DNA of 64,000 nucleotides from Dolomedes plantarius (lineage: Eukaryota; Arthropoda; Arachnida; Araneae; Dolomedidae), in NCBI GenBank assembly GCA_907164885.2, contig OU015492.1, positions 44,669,893-44,733,892 of the forward strand, written 5' to 3'. The notes beneath the pieces were generated by a model that saw nothing but the letters and a program-made list of their open reading frames with translations, was not told the DNA's origin and made no database searches. Each line of letters begins with the position of its first letter. The stretch's first letter is position 1. Positions 34,656 to 47,460 of the stretch are shown here, piece by piece. The position numbers and the translations under genes were made by a program.

Positions 34656-36159
34656 AACAATCGATAGAAGTTTGCTTCTTTGTTTTGCTCCAACACCTTG
34701 CAACCCGGCTACATCTGTAGGAATGGGTGAGAATAACTGAAACATGCTTCGCCCGCTTGGTCGGCTCTAGAATCAACAGATTGCTGGGACATAAGAGAGC
34801 CTTGTTGCTTAAGGAGTGGAGGTAACTGTCATTTTTTTTCAGAGTGATCACTCATTCCGTATACTAATTTTCTCATACACGTTGAAAAAAAAAATCAATT
34901 TTTATATTAAATTATTGTCACATTGGAAATTATATAAATAATCAAGTATTTCCAGAGTGACGTGATATTTTGCCTTTATATTGCGTCATTGGTATAGTTA
35001 CTGTTACGTAATATATGTAATAAAATGGCGCACTGATAAGCGCCATATGATCTTTTTGTTACATGTTTAAATTCATAATTTCATGATAGAGTTCTGCTAA
35101 AATGTCTCTCTTTAGAAGAAAAGAGAGATAAACATACCCCAAAACTTTCCTCCTCCCGCACGTTCTCATGATTAGTACGTTCTGAGAGAACCGAAGATAT
35201 TACGTAGCGTCAATCACTGATACCCGGCAATGGGATCGTATAATAAATTACCTTGTTTACAAGCAAGCGATCTCGCTGAAAATTTCTTTCTGAACCGAAT
35301 AAAAACCAATCGTTATAATTTGAGGTTGTTAATTTTTAGAACTTTTTAAAAAACCTTCTCTTCAATCAAACTAATTAAGTAATCATCAACATTTTTCTTT
35401 TATTCATTTGCCTATTGATAATTACAGAAGTGTCTCGTATTTATAACATCTTGGAATTTTGTTAGAGTGAAACATTTGTATTCAAGAGCCCGTCATTTTT
35501 CATCATCTCCGCCTTTAAGATAAAGCCTTCTGCTGGGATTCAGCGAATCAGCCCGTTCGACGAAAAGGTCCAGGTATAGATAAAAAGCCTGTTATTCAAT
35601 GAATATATTTTTGCAATCTTTGATGGATATGACATGACTAAGAGCTCTGAAATAAGCCAAAAATTCCACACAACCGGCGGTAATATCGGCGATCCAACAG
35701 CAGCTGCTGAAAAAGTTATTTGCATAAATTTGACCCAAACATGCAAGAGACTGAATGAATAACACTAAGTTTATGAAGTTCAACGTATTACAATTTTGCT
35801 GGGACACAAAATTCGGCAATTTCCTTTTTTATAACCATCCCAGGATATTATGGTTCCATGTTTAAACCCAGAATAGCTTTATTGATTAATAGAAAAAACA
35901 AAATTCCCCAAAGGATAACAAAGAGGAAACCTTTGTAAGCAACATTATCTTATACCACGCTCTCACCACTTAGTTCATCACGAGAGAGCAGCAGAGAAGT
36001 AAATGTATGGAGTGCATTCATTGACAGTGACCGGGCAGCGAGTATGACCGGCCAACTTAAGCCCTTGGATCTATATTATTGAGACATGAGGTGGTTGACA
36101 TCGAATATCCGTCAACAGTCTTTGGTTGGTACAATGAGGAAATAATAAATTTTTAAAAG
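34656..36159. other. unassigned stretch
   Basis: Nothing recognised. Confidence 0.45.
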
Positions 36160-36167
36160 CCCTAAAA

Positions 36168-36741
36168 CAATGGTTCGTAACCGGTGGTCCGAGAGAACCC
36201 AAGAAATGGTCCGCTAGGTCAGGAGTGACAAAAAAAAATGATTTCACTATTTCAAAATGACCGCGATTTTAGACTATTTTTTAAAAGTGGGACAAACATT
36301 TTTAGTTCCCAGTGTTTTGTTCAAATTCTAAAATTTCCTGTATTTTTTCCTATTTCTGATGTTTTGACGTTACAAAAAAAAAATCAAAAATCCTTGTTCT
36401 GCTTAAAAATTTCTAATACATTTTCCGTGACGCAGACTCGCAACGTGGCAGCCTTATCGCAGAAATTTTGCAGTTAATAAAGCAAATGCAAGCTGAAAAA
36501 TCTCGTAAACTTTCGAGTTTTCGTAGGCTTTTTGTTTGCTATGAAGTTTTCGTTTGCGTTAAATTTGTTATTGTTATGAAGTTTATTTGTGACTTTTTAT
36601 TAAAGTTATTTAGCACAAATAGTTTGTTTGTTCAGAAAATTAAGGCCGATTTCACCAGAAAAAGGTCTGGTTGTGAGAGGGTCCCTGACTATTTTTTTTA
36701 TGACAAGTGGTCCCTGATCGACGAAAGGTTAGTAACCACAG
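36168..36741. mobile_element. hAT MITE family M2, copy E
   Basis: The ends are CAATGGTTCGTAACCGGTGG and the reverse complement of CTGTGGTTACTAACC. The 8-bp duplications CCCTAAAA and CCCTAAAG agree at seven positions. The subterminal GGTCCG / TGGTCC words are shared with copy F at 42028. The 94-codon frame inside is not transposase-like. Confidence 0.85.
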
Positions 36742-36749
36742 CCCTAAAG

Positions 36750-38270
36750 TGAGGGAAGGAGGCACAAAAACCTTATATGCTGTATACATAACCAATAGAT
36801 TAATAAAAATGTATAGGTTGTTCCCTTCTTGCATAAATTGAAATAATTGTACGAGTCAATTGATGTGCAACAGGTTTAGATCATACTATCATATTTCTAG
36901 CTGCTATTAATGCTGATGAGGGTGGATGCATCGGTTGATATCGCAGATCTCCAGTCTCAGTATTATGCTGTAGAAAATTATTCTCGTAGTTTTTTTCTAA
37001 TCGCAGATTAGAAAATATATATTATTGATTTTTGTTTCTGCTGATGAAGATAGCCGTTTAAAATAAAGCGCGCGTAGTTGTTTAAATTTCAAAATTTTCC
37101 TCAGTAATTATTTTACAGGGCATTGAAACTATTGATATGTAGCTTCACAAAACTAAAATTGTTTTTTAAGCATATTAAATTAAAATAAAAACTTTTTATT
37201 TAACTTTTAAAAAAGCGTACGCGTATACTAAAATTTGGTGATTGTTGGGATTAAAATGGAAATTTTTTCTCTGAAATTACGTATAGTTGTAATAATGTCT
37301 TGATTCGAAAACATGAAATCATTTTTCTTTATTTCATAGTTTGGGACTATGATACAGACAACGCATATAGAACATTGTGTGAACATTTTTAAACGTAAAT
37401 AAAAAGAAAAAATAAGTTAAGTAATTATTGATATGTCGAGCTTAAAAACGTGTTTTTACTAACACTATCAATTTCGCAGCTGCAGCCCGTAAACATCTCC
37501 TACTGAATATTGATGCATGCCTAGAATTTTGTAATCCTGAAGTAATAACGTTCTTTTTTATGTAACTCTTTCAAATGCTTAAAAATCCCCTAATTTTTGT
37601 TTATTTTATTCCTATTGTTAAGAAAATAGCTGTTGTAAAGTAGCCTTCCGCAATGGAATAGAAAATTATTTAAATTTTCAGCAAAGAGAATGAGAGTTTA
37701 ATCCTATGAAAAGCTTACTATTGTATTGATGTATTTGTAAGAGAGTAATATCTTCCCTAGACTTTGCGTCTTTCTCAGTTTAAACAGTCAATCAACCTCA
37801 TTTACACATATTAACTTCAACTGCAGTAGCGAGTTACGAGTTGACTGGAGCAGTAGCACCACCCCAGCATTCATTGATATGAAACCACCTTCTTCTTCTC
37901 ATTCCCGTCAAAGCTTTACTAGTTCTTCAAAATTCGTAACTTTTTATAAATTTCATCCCAGACATGTAGCACCTTAAAGGAAAAAAAATCTTTCATACTA
38001 AATACTCAGTAAACGTATGGCGCTCTTTTGAAAATGGGAGTGGAAGCGACAGCAATTTAAACAGGACAGATTTTATAGCACCTGGAAATTTAAATCTACA
38101 CTGAGGTGCCAGAATAACTGTGATAGACGATCCCTTTCGGATCATGTAGCAATACTCACTTTTTATTAAATTCTTTCGTTCGCAAGCAGTTTACATAAAA
38201 CGAAAAAAAATTGTGGATGCTTAAAAAAGCTATTGAGCAGTTAGCAGGGCAGGCCATCTTGATTCAGGTG
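36750..38270. other. unassigned AT-rich stretch
   Basis: Nothing recognised, except that TACACTGAGGTGCCAGAATAA at about 38096 could be the outer end of the Tc1-like relic that follows. Confidence 0.45.
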
Positions 38271-38600
38271 AATTTTAAAGAGGTATGATAATTAGTGCTC
38301 GTGCTATGGGGTATGGTATTTCGGAGATACATGCAAAGTTTAGATTTGTAACTTTGCCCAATTCAAGTGCATACCTCGGACAGAAGAGTCCCGGTAAAAC
38401 ATCAATCCTACGGCAATAGTGTAGCCGTCGGAAGACTCTGACCGGCGTCTTCTGTCGACAATCATATCAAGCGAAAGGAGTGTAACATTGGCACAACCAA
38501 CATCGCAATTCAATGCTGGGGCCTCTACTAACATCGGCGTGAGGACTGTACAACTTTCACTGCTTGATATCGGGTTTAATAGCCGATAACCAACGACGTA
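38271..38600 (+). pseudogene. Tc1-like transposase N-terminal relic
   Basis: The frames give MIISARAMGYGISEIHAKF near 38285-38345, which resembles the first helix-turn-helix of Tc1 transposases. Then come RRLLST and QFNAGASTNIGVRTVQLSLL near 38500-38560, which closely fits the second DNA-binding helix-turn-helix (the INAG...VSTRTVQR block in related proteins). Frameshifts and stops separate the pieces, and no catalytic DDE part is visible downstream. The right end of the element is not found. Confidence 0.65.
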
Positions 38601-39223
38601 TTAGACAGGTATCCCAGATTTTCAGTGTATGTCGATGCCTCATAACGAAGAGATATCTCCCGTGTAAGTTTCTCCCCCTCATTTCAAACGTAGAACAAAC
38701 TTTCAAATATATTATCCCCCTTCCCGAGCTCATGCTTGGATCTGTCGCAGCTCCCAGCGTTTATTAACGACAACCACAAAGAATTAAGTCAATGAACTAT
38801 ATAGCAAGGAAAAGCATGTTGTTTTCCTAGTTGGAGATAATAATAAAAGCCGTATTTTATAGTAAGTTCGCAACCACTTTAAGGTACTTTGGTATCCTGT
38901 GACACAGTCTTCAATCCTTGGTCGCAACTCTGGTTCAAAGTTGGTTGTCTGCGGTCAAATGTATGATGTTTTGTTGAAATCTTTTGGAAGATTTGGATGA
39001 GTAGTTGATTTTAATAATATTAACCTCTAATTATTTTTTAATTTCGAAAATTTGATCTACCTATGAGTTCATTTGAGCATTAGCATACATTTCTTAAAAT
39101 TGTTAGACTTTTATTTTTATCCAAAATGCTTTCCCTCTGACATATATATTCCTAATTAAATAAATATACATACATACATACATATATACATACATGCATA
39201 CATACATACACACACATACATAA

Positions 39224-39254
<31 letters not shown>

Positions 39255-40153
39255 CATACAATTTGCAAAAGTGTTAATATAAAATTTTAAAAAAAAGTTA
39301 CTGTACTATTAAGTACAGCAACTATTATGTAAGTGGAGTAATTTTTAGCTCCAAATAGAGAAATATTGTCAACCAAAAGTGAGCCATTTATTTTCCTATA
39401 TGTTCAAGATTATATTGTTCTCTAATAATATGATTCAATTATAGTATATTTTATATCATCACCTGATATATACTAGTTTGTATTTTGGGCTTATCGTTTA
39501 ACTAATTTACGGAAAATTTTAAGATAAAAGAGATTGAAAATAATCTTTAAGGGGCTTCATGGTTTTTTACCTGTACATACAAACATCCGGTTACAAAAAA
39601 AAGAGCGAATATTAATTTTCCATTCTCCCTTGAGATGCGGCAATCGTCCAAATTAAATTCTTAGAACTTATTATTAAATCGGATTATCTATAGGGAACAC
39701 GTGGTTTAATGTATGTAGCTTTTAAACTGATAAATTTCCTAAAATGCTCTTATTACATTACAAGACGTTTATCGCCATAATCAGTTTCGAAGCTATAGAG
39801 CGGGAGAGGTAGCATTCATTCTATTGTGCAAAGATAAATCTCTAAGCTTTACATAAATTACGCAGATTGCTTTTATTCCCATTTTCACATATGAAACTCA
39901 AAATACCACGTAATATTTGTGTATAAACGTATTATCCATACTAGATTTATTAATGCTGTTACGTGGGAAACGGGAATGTATTTGTTCAATTGATAAAATG
40001 TAAAATATAAACAAATCAAATAAACAAAAAATTAAAAAGCGACCATAGACTGCTAAATCACTTTAACTTAAAAAAAATCCTGCAAAGAAAACATAAAACA
40101 TTTTCAATAGAGGATAGCGCAGAAGCTTCATATCCTCATAATGAAAAAATACA
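38601..40153. other. unassigned stretch with a (TACA)n microsatellite
   Basis: A TACA/CATA tetranucleotide array with interruptions is at 39164-39260. Otherwise nothing is recognised. Confidence 0.6.
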
Positions 40154-41023
40154 GATAAATAATCCAAGAGATAGATAAAAATAATACGAATAGAGACAAA
40201 ATAACAAACAGAAATCAAGCACTCAGGGCATCCACGCACCAAAGGCAAGATTCTGTATAAGTGCCGGAACTGAACCAGAAAACAACATAGAGGTAACCGA
40301 AAGGTCTCTTCATCAGGGAGCCTAACCAATTCAGTTACCTCAAGGGGAACTTTCTGAATAGGATGCAGGTAAGACCAACAGACATCCCAAGGCCCCGAGT
40401 CCCCCAAGGAAGCAATTAGTCAAAAGAAAATGAAAAGACAAACACAACTTACAGTAAGGGCTCAACGTACCGTACATGCAAGCACATAAATAATCCTAAT
40501 GCAAAGTCAAAGATGCATACACACCCTAATTCCGTAAGTGGCGGTTATGGCGATACTGTAATGGGGGGGGGGGTGGCGCTGTAGTATTGTTACAATGACG
40601 TAACTTCTAGGAAAGAATTGGCTGCTGTTTCGCCATAACCGTCACTTACATCGTGTATGCATCTTTGACTTTGCATTAGGATTATTTATGTGCTTGTATG
40701 TCCAGTGCGTTGGGCCCTTACTGTAAGTTGTGTTTGTCTTTTCCTTTTCTTTTGACTAATTACTTTCTTGGGGGACTCGGGGCCTTGGGATGTCTGTTGG
40801 TCTTACCTGCATCCTATTCAGAAAGTTCCCCTTGAGGTAACTGAATTGGTTAGGCTCCCTGATGAAGAGACCTTTCGGTTACCTCTATGTTGTTTTATGG
40901 TTCAGTTCCGGCACTAATACATAATCTTGCCTTTGGTGCGTGGATGCCCTGAGTGCTTGATTTCTGTTTGTTTTTTTGGTCTATATTCGTATTATTTTTA
41001 TCTATCTCTGTTGGATTATTTAT
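40154..41023. repeat. long inverted repeat, arms nearly 400 bp, 78-bp spacer
   Basis: 40154-40552 and 40631-41023 are reverse complements with scattered substitutions and few small indels. The outer edge reads ATAAATAATCC(A)AGAGATAG and its complement, and the inner edge GGCGGTTATGGCG and CGCCATAACCGTCAC. The spacer holds an 11-base G run. The same open frame (GDSGPWDVCWSYLHPIQKVP ...) appears in both arms, on the minus strand at left and the plus strand at right, because the arms are copies. It ends soon after FRH in the right arm. I do not recognise it. The element could be a foldback transposon or an inverted duplication, and its transcripts would form a long hairpin. Confidence 0.92.
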
Positions 41024-41860
41024 TTCAATTGATAAACGAATAAATGTATGTTTCTTAAGCGAGTAAAGTGCTTCAAGGTTCATCTCAACTTGTATCAATT
41101 AAAAGTATCAAAAAGTGAATACAATTCAACGTATCAACCTACCGTAGTAAACCTAACCAAGATATTTTCATGATTTGGAAAGATTGGTCGCTGCTCTATA
41201 GCGTACCATTCGATCAAATGTAGATACTCTGATACACCAAGTGGATCATCTGACCCTTGGAGTTGATTTTTCATAGTATGTAATAGTATGATTCAATTAT
41301 ACTATATTTTATATCTTATAACAACTACTATAGCTTGTAGTATACGTTGATATACTGTATCGTTGATAACTGAACAAAAGTTTAATAAAAAAATACTTAA
41401 TCTAAATATCGCATAGAATATTCCCTTTATAAAAATTTTGAAAATATGTCTGCAAACATGAGTCTTAACGTTTTGCTGTGAAATGTTTTTGCAGTAAGAG
41501 AAACGAGGAAAAAATTTCTTTGGGAATCACAAATCCTTTGTTAGTTTTTATCTGTCACTAGAATTATGTATCTTTATATTTATGTAGCATCATGTTTGTA
41601 AATATTCATACATTTTTAAAACAAAATGGGAGGCTTTGTTAGAAAAATATTTGAGTGTTTGCCTTTATAAAGGGAAAAAAATAAATATTTATTTTTAAAT
41701 AACCAAACATACTTCAGAGATGCTGAAATATTTTTTAAAAAATAACAAAACAAATATGCTGTTTCTAGAAGGTATTACTATAATTTAAACTGAGCATAAA
41801 TTTCAGTCTTGTATTTTTTACAGAATGTTATCCATATTTGAACCTGAAGGAGATTCGCTA
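41024..41860. other. unassigned stretch
   Basis: Nothing recognised. Confidence 0.5.
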
Positions 41861-42027
41861 GCTGGTCGATGGTCGAATGTCTAGGTCACTGGCAGTCCAT
41901 ATAGAGCCTCTGGGTTCGAATCCCATTAATGGCGTGGATGATTGTAGCCATTTGGGACAGACTTTAAACTGTAAATACCGATCTAATCAGCCACTGGGTA
42001 GTAAAAGTTGCCCGTAACGCTCTAAAC
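41861..42027 (+). repeat. SINE family 2, copy H, interrupted by a hAT MITE
   Basis: The head has GGTCGAATGTCTAGGTCAC and a perfect B box GGGTTCGAATCCC (41912-41924). The body includes TAGCCATTTGGGACAGAC and CGATCTAATCAGCC. Near its 3' end it is split by the element at 42028-42554. The last bases (CTCTAAACCAACT) resume at 42555. Confidence 0.85.
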
Positions 42028-42554
42028 CAGTGGTTCCCAACCGATGGTCCGCGAGAGTCTCGGGAGTGGTCTGGCAGTACATATAAAAAAGTTGCCAAAT
42101 AAATGGGGATTTTGAAAGCAATGTTCATTGGACTAGATGGGCCGAATATATCCGATGACTATAAGGTGTTAAATTAAAATTTCTTAAAAGTTTAACATAG
42201 TTATTTTATTATTAGAATATGATACAAAATAATTTTCATAACCTATGTATGTTTAAATGGGGCAAATGAACTTTCACCAACAATAGTATGTACAATAGCA
42301 ATAATAAATAATGTGTTGTAAGAAAACAATTTCCTGCTGAGATTTAGGCTCTCTGATTCTACAGATTTGTAAACAAGGTTGATACAAAAAGTGAGTACGT
42401 TAATCCTGTATCCCTTTTGGCTGAGGGATATTCTATACCCCCCAAACCCCCGAAAGGTCCCCCCCCCCTCAAGTCGGTGTGTGTGTGGGGCGGGGGGGGG
42501 GGGCTTTTTTTCTGGCTTAGTGGTCCGCAGACTTCTACGGGTTGGGAACCACTG
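42028..42554. mobile_element. hAT MITE family M2, copy F, inserted in a SINE
   Basis: The perfect 8-bp duplication CTCTAAAC (42020-42027 and 42555-42562) and perfect 15-base ends CAGTGGTTCCCAACC / GGTTGGGAACCACTG mark a fairly recent hAT insertion. Subterminal GATGGTCCGCGAGAGTC and AGTGGTCCGCAGACTTC also mirror each other. The right part holds C and G homopolymer runs (about 42460-42510). Confidence 0.95.
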
Positions 42555-42566
42555 CTCTAAACCAAC

Positions 42567-45500
42567 TGAAGAGTTTCGCCTCCATGAAAAATTTAAAAAC
42601 AATTTTACTCTAAAAATTAGTTTTTAAACGCAGAATGGAGGTTGACAGACTAATCTTTATTACAGTAGTTACTGACATTATTTTTTTAAGAACTTTAATT
42701 GTAATACAGCGTTTCACAGAACGGGAAAAAATATGAAGTAGAAAAAAATGGAAGTAAAATTAAAACAAGCTCCTAAAGATTTTTGCAGACGGGATTGGAA
42801 ATTTTTTGAATTTTTCAAAGCTTGCCATGCGTCTACATAACAACTTCAACAGAGTACTTTTCCTAGCTCTTTTAGAAGAGGTGCAGGAGATTAAATTCCT
42901 CAGACAGCTTTTGTATTACACAGACATAAAGAATCCAATTTATTCTCTACAATAAGGTGAGGACTTGATATTCGTGAAGCATTTCAATCAATTTTTTTAA
43001 AGAATAACGAAGTTATTCATATTTATTCGAAACTGCATTGCGTTTAGATTTAAGAAGAATCGAATGGCATTATTGGCATTTATTTAGTCATAAAAGATCT
43101 CGAGATACAGGGTTACAAGTCTACGAGTTCATCTTATGATCACTTCAGACCTGTTTTTTTAGGCCGGTTATTTTCCATATCCGTAAAATAGACTATTTCT
43201 ACCCTTTACAAAAATAACCTTTTAAACCATTTATAAAAATATTATCTCTTGATTTCAGGCTTACTCTAAGATTCCATGCAAATGTAACCACAGAGGGAAT
43301 TTTCCCTACATATTTCCGTATTTCCATCCGTAATAATATGTATGATTGTTATAAGCCAAAGAAGAATTTTCTGTTTTCTGAATGATATTAGATATTTAAC
43401 GATAGCAGCATTTTATGGATCTCCGTCCGCCATGCAAATAATTTGAATAGTAGATCTCTATGCAAGCATACAAGTACTAATCTACTTCTCTTGGTGCAAA
43501 AGAAATTGTGTTCTTGTATTCTAACATCCTAACGAGTAGAAGTTCTTATTTCATACTGAATTTATTATGATGTATTAGAATAAATGATTCGTAATTTGAC
43601 TTGATATGCTTTGCTTTTTAGAGGAATAAGCTTTTGACTATGAGTGTAAGTAATTCCTACCTCGTATATATACAAAAGATGGATGCCATTAAAATAAGGG
43701 TGCTATTTAGTTAAAGTCTAAAATTATTACTTTTCCCAGCAATTTGAGTTGTTGAAATACTGTTAACGTATTTTAGGTCACAATATTAGGACTCCGTTGC
43801 ATTTATCATATTTTCAAGACATATAACATTTTATCAGAGTGATAGTTTTAAATTATTTACTGAATACATTTTTGAACAAATGAAGAAGTATGCTATGCTA
43901 TTTTAACAATTCGCTAAGAATTTCCCCCATTCATTTCAGATATCGGAAAATAATGCTTTTAACGTTTAAAATACCTAAACCTAGCACTAAAACTACGAAG
44001 CCAGTCAAAATGATTGATTTTAGAATCGATTGAAGGAGCTATATCTTAATTTTTCGTAGCTAAGGTGTTAAATGATATGTTAAATGAAAAATGATGGTTT
44101 TCGGATTACTTCATGTTGATTATTCAGAAGGACCTTCAAATATTTTTTAATCACTTATATTATATATATAAATAAGCTTTTGTTACAGTAATAGAAAATA
44201 ATGAATGGGGAGGTTTTGTTTAATTTCTGTTATAATGACCGACAATTAATATTTTTAAAATGAAATTTAGCTAAATTATTGTAATAGCTGAATATTTTGA
44301 TCTGCAATTCGGCTGTGAATAGAAAGTGATATTGTGAATAGAAATTTTCGTTTTCTTTAAATTATAAAATTGAAAATATCGGATTAATGTATGATAATTT
44401 AAAAAATGTAAATCCATTGTTAAATAAAATTTAGAATAATTCTTATTCTAAAGGATTAGTTTTCAGACCAGGTTTATTAATAGCTTAATTGACTTAAAAT
44501 AGAAAACTTTTTAACTGTATCAAAAACACATAAGAAATTCACATGATTTTCGTTATTATACATTATATATTAGAGCTCGGTTAAAAGTCAATATATTTAC
44601 CTTGCTCGATAAAAAATGCACATAACAAAAATTTTGAATCAATATCAAAAGGAGGTAGCATTTGGGCTTGTGTTTATTTTTTTCATCGACATCTCTACCT
44701 TTACGATACGATTCCCATGCTTTTGCCTTTTTTTTTTTTCGAAGCATAATTTATATTTGCCTTGCAATGTTGTTTCCTTGCAGCAATAATAGTGTGAAGC
44801 AGAGAAACCATCTGTATGAAACAGTATTGAAATTGATTTCATTGTTGCATTAATTAAAAGCGATGCAGGTTTAAGTTGATGAGCAAATACAGCACTACAG
44901 TCCATATCGCATAAAAAAAATTTAAACTAGGTATCTTAATTAATGATCAATTAGCAATTTTAAATACACACTTTTCTTAATTGCTCGCTAAAATTGTTTT
45001 TATGTTAACATATTCTTATTACGATTTGTTCTCTCTGTATAGCTTTTGTCCTTGATTTGTTTACAAAATATTTACTTAGCATTTATATTTTGACTGAATA
45101 TCTTTGATATTTATTTTGAGAATTTGCTTTGTGCTTTTATTGACATAAGTAATTGGTATTTATTTCAATTAAAGCCTTTTAATCTTTATGTAATGCAGTG
45201 TTATTTAACTCTTTTCCTTTTTTAACTTTAAATCCTATTGTTCCCTTTAAAGCACCCTAATTTACTTCTTACTATCTTTAACTCTCTGATTTACTCTTGC
45301 ATTTTATTTAAACTGTATGACACTGTTGTATAATAATTACTTCATGCTGTTTCGTTTAATTGTCAGTTTTAAATTTTATGCATCTTTACTTAACAATTAG
45401 ATTTCATGTATTATTACTCAGAAATTCACATTTATTTATTGTGCTCTTGTTGACTTTTTTTTTGTTTGTTTAGCATGCTTTAATTCAGTCTTTATATCTT

Positions 45501-46082
45501 TCAAAAGACACTTTTATTTATAATGCTGGTGCTGTAATGGTGAGTAAAGAAAGTATTTAGGAAAACTACTCAAACTTTGGAGCAAAGTTTCAACCAAAAG
45601 CTGTGACATTTGTGAACTTAATAACATGCCGACATATTGGTTGGGTGAAATTGATTGGAGCTTTTCTATACCATCAGTTAATACTGTGGTACACTGAGGA
45701 AAAAGAATTTATTCCTCGATTTCTTTCGAAAAATCCACCGAAATTGCGGCTAAAGGATTCTTTCTTGAATAGAGAGAATCTTTTTTGGAAGCACCGAGGA
45801 ACAATTTACTCCGATTCTAGATTAGGAATAATACGTACAGATATTTAATAACATTACATCAATATAACTTTCATTTCAGGGGAGTATTGAAGACGAATTG
45901 AACTTTCATTAATCAATCGGGGACAAAACGGGTCAACGGGTTACGGGGAAGGGGGGAAGTCTGGTGTCTTGTATATTATGGGCGTGTATAACTCCAATTC
46001 AATGAGATTAGAATTGTCAAGGGACAGGTTTTGATTGCGATTACCATTATAACTTATTCAACGGAAAACAATTATTTCCAGA
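42567..46082. other. unassigned AT-rich stretch
   Basis: I see no repeats, RNA genes or protein families in these 3.5 kb. The open frames (longest 86 codons) have no motif. Confidence 0.5.
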
Positions 46083-46084
46083 TA

Positions 46085-46194
46085 CAGTGTGACAATTATT
46101 GAGCTATATGAAAAAAGAAACTTCATAACTTTTGAACCATTGGCGAGACTCGGTGAAAACTTGGGGTTTGAATGCAGGGTATGTTGGGATTTTA

Positions 46195-46249
<55 letters not shown>

Positions 46250-46946
46250 TGAGCAGGCGCACTCGTATTGTTGTTGTTTTTCATTTTTCGTTGAAAATAT
46301 CGAAATACAGCGTTTCTGAGCTTATATCCATCATCGAGGCCTACAATTCGAGCAATAACAGCCCGATTGTGGCTCAAAGGAAATCATCGGTGCAATATTC
46401 GTTGAAGGCACGGTGACTGCTGAACGATATGTCAGTATTTTAGAAAATGATCCCATCCTTATTATCCAAAGTGATAAAGATTTCGAAAAGATGAGGTTCA
46501 TGCAGGACGGAGCACCACCCCATAGGACCAATAGAGTGTTTGAAGATCTGGAAGAGCACTTTGGAGAACGCATTCTGGCTTTGCGATACCCAGAGGCCAC
46601 TGGAATGGGAATCGCTTGGCCGCCATATTCTCCTGATCTCAACCCTAGTGACTCATTTTTGTGGGGCAATATTAAGACAAAAATTACGAAAATAACCCCT
46701 AAACCATCGCTGAGCTCAAAACAGCCATTCAGGAGGTTTCGAAAGCACGGATGTCTCGACACTTCAGTGAGTTTTGCAGAATTTTGTTCTTTGTCTTTGC
46801 CACATCATAGCCATTGATGGTAAGCATATTGAACATGTCATAAACTAAATCCGATTATCTGTAGTTACTTTTCAAATTTTAATAAAATTTTTGAACTTTT
46901 AAAATTTGATTTTTTTATTTCGTATAGCTCAATAATTGTCACCCTG
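46085..46946 (+). mobile_element. IS630/Tc1/mariner-type deletion derivative, 862 bp
   Basis: TA flanks both sides (46083-46084 and 46947-46948). The ends CAGTGTGACAATTATTGAGC and the reverse complement of CAGGGTGACAATTATTGAGC run about 30 bases. Inside are a (TTA)n array at 46196-46249, a piece of the transposase N-terminus and the C-terminal part. The middle, with the first catalytic Asp, is gone. Confidence 0.9.
46310..46817 (+). pseudogene. Tc1/mariner-like transposase, internally deleted
   Basis: The N-terminal piece has SELISIIEAYNSSNNSPIVA (46316-46375), fitting the start of the helix-turn-helix. It is joined near 46395 to VEGTVTAERYVSIL. Then come QDGAPPHRT (second catalytic Asp, about 46505) and WPPYSPDLNPSDSFLWG (about 46618-46670). 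By my count 47 residues lie between that Asp and the Asp of LNPSD, more than the 34-41 of the common families. The first catalytic block is missing, and the C-terminus after LSSKQPFRRF looks frameshifted. It cannot be active. Confidence 0.8.
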
Positions 46947-46948
46947 TA

Positions 46949-47458
46949 TGAATTGGCATTATTTTAATTTGTGTACTTTACGGGTAACCATGCAAAAATG
47001 AAAACGGCTTTTTGAAAATATTCACAAACATTGTACAATAATTTTTATCGAGGATCAAAATACTAGGATAAAGTAGAAATTAATGTTGAACTTAGTCCAA
47101 AGGGTAGTAATGTAAGACTTCGTATTCCCTTCAGTTTTTATATTGGTGACTAAATGGTATGTTTCAACACTTAAGAATTGCTTACTGTATTTTTTAATCA
47201 AAATATACCGATATGATCTTTAGACTAAAAACCACGTTTGTTTTAATCTCTTTGATGTAGTTCTTAAAGACATGTATTTCCATGATTCTCAACAAACTCT
47301 CAGTGAGGGTCAAATCTGTTAAGTTTGTTGGACGAAGACTTGCACTGATTTGCCTTCTTATGATCTAAATAGAAGTTGACTTAAGAGTGAGACAAAAAAA
47401 GGATTCATTCAGTAAAAAATTACCATTACATAAAACATCCAATGTCGGCAGAATAAAA
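46949..47458. other. unassigned stretch
   Basis: Nothing recognised. Confidence 0.5.
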
Positions 47459-47460
47459 TA

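Noticed and set aside
34426..34851. 141-codon minus-strand and 60-63-codon plus-strand frames
   Set aside because: High GC lowers stop frequency on all frames here, and no domain or codon pattern singles out one of them.
39164..39260. regular short repeats as a possible CRISPR-like array
   Set aside because: It is a tetranucleotide microsatellite without unique spacers, in a eukaryotic context.
46089..46416. leucine-rich or tyrosine-rich proteins
   Set aside because: The runs are translations of the (TTA)n microsatellite inside the deletion derivative.
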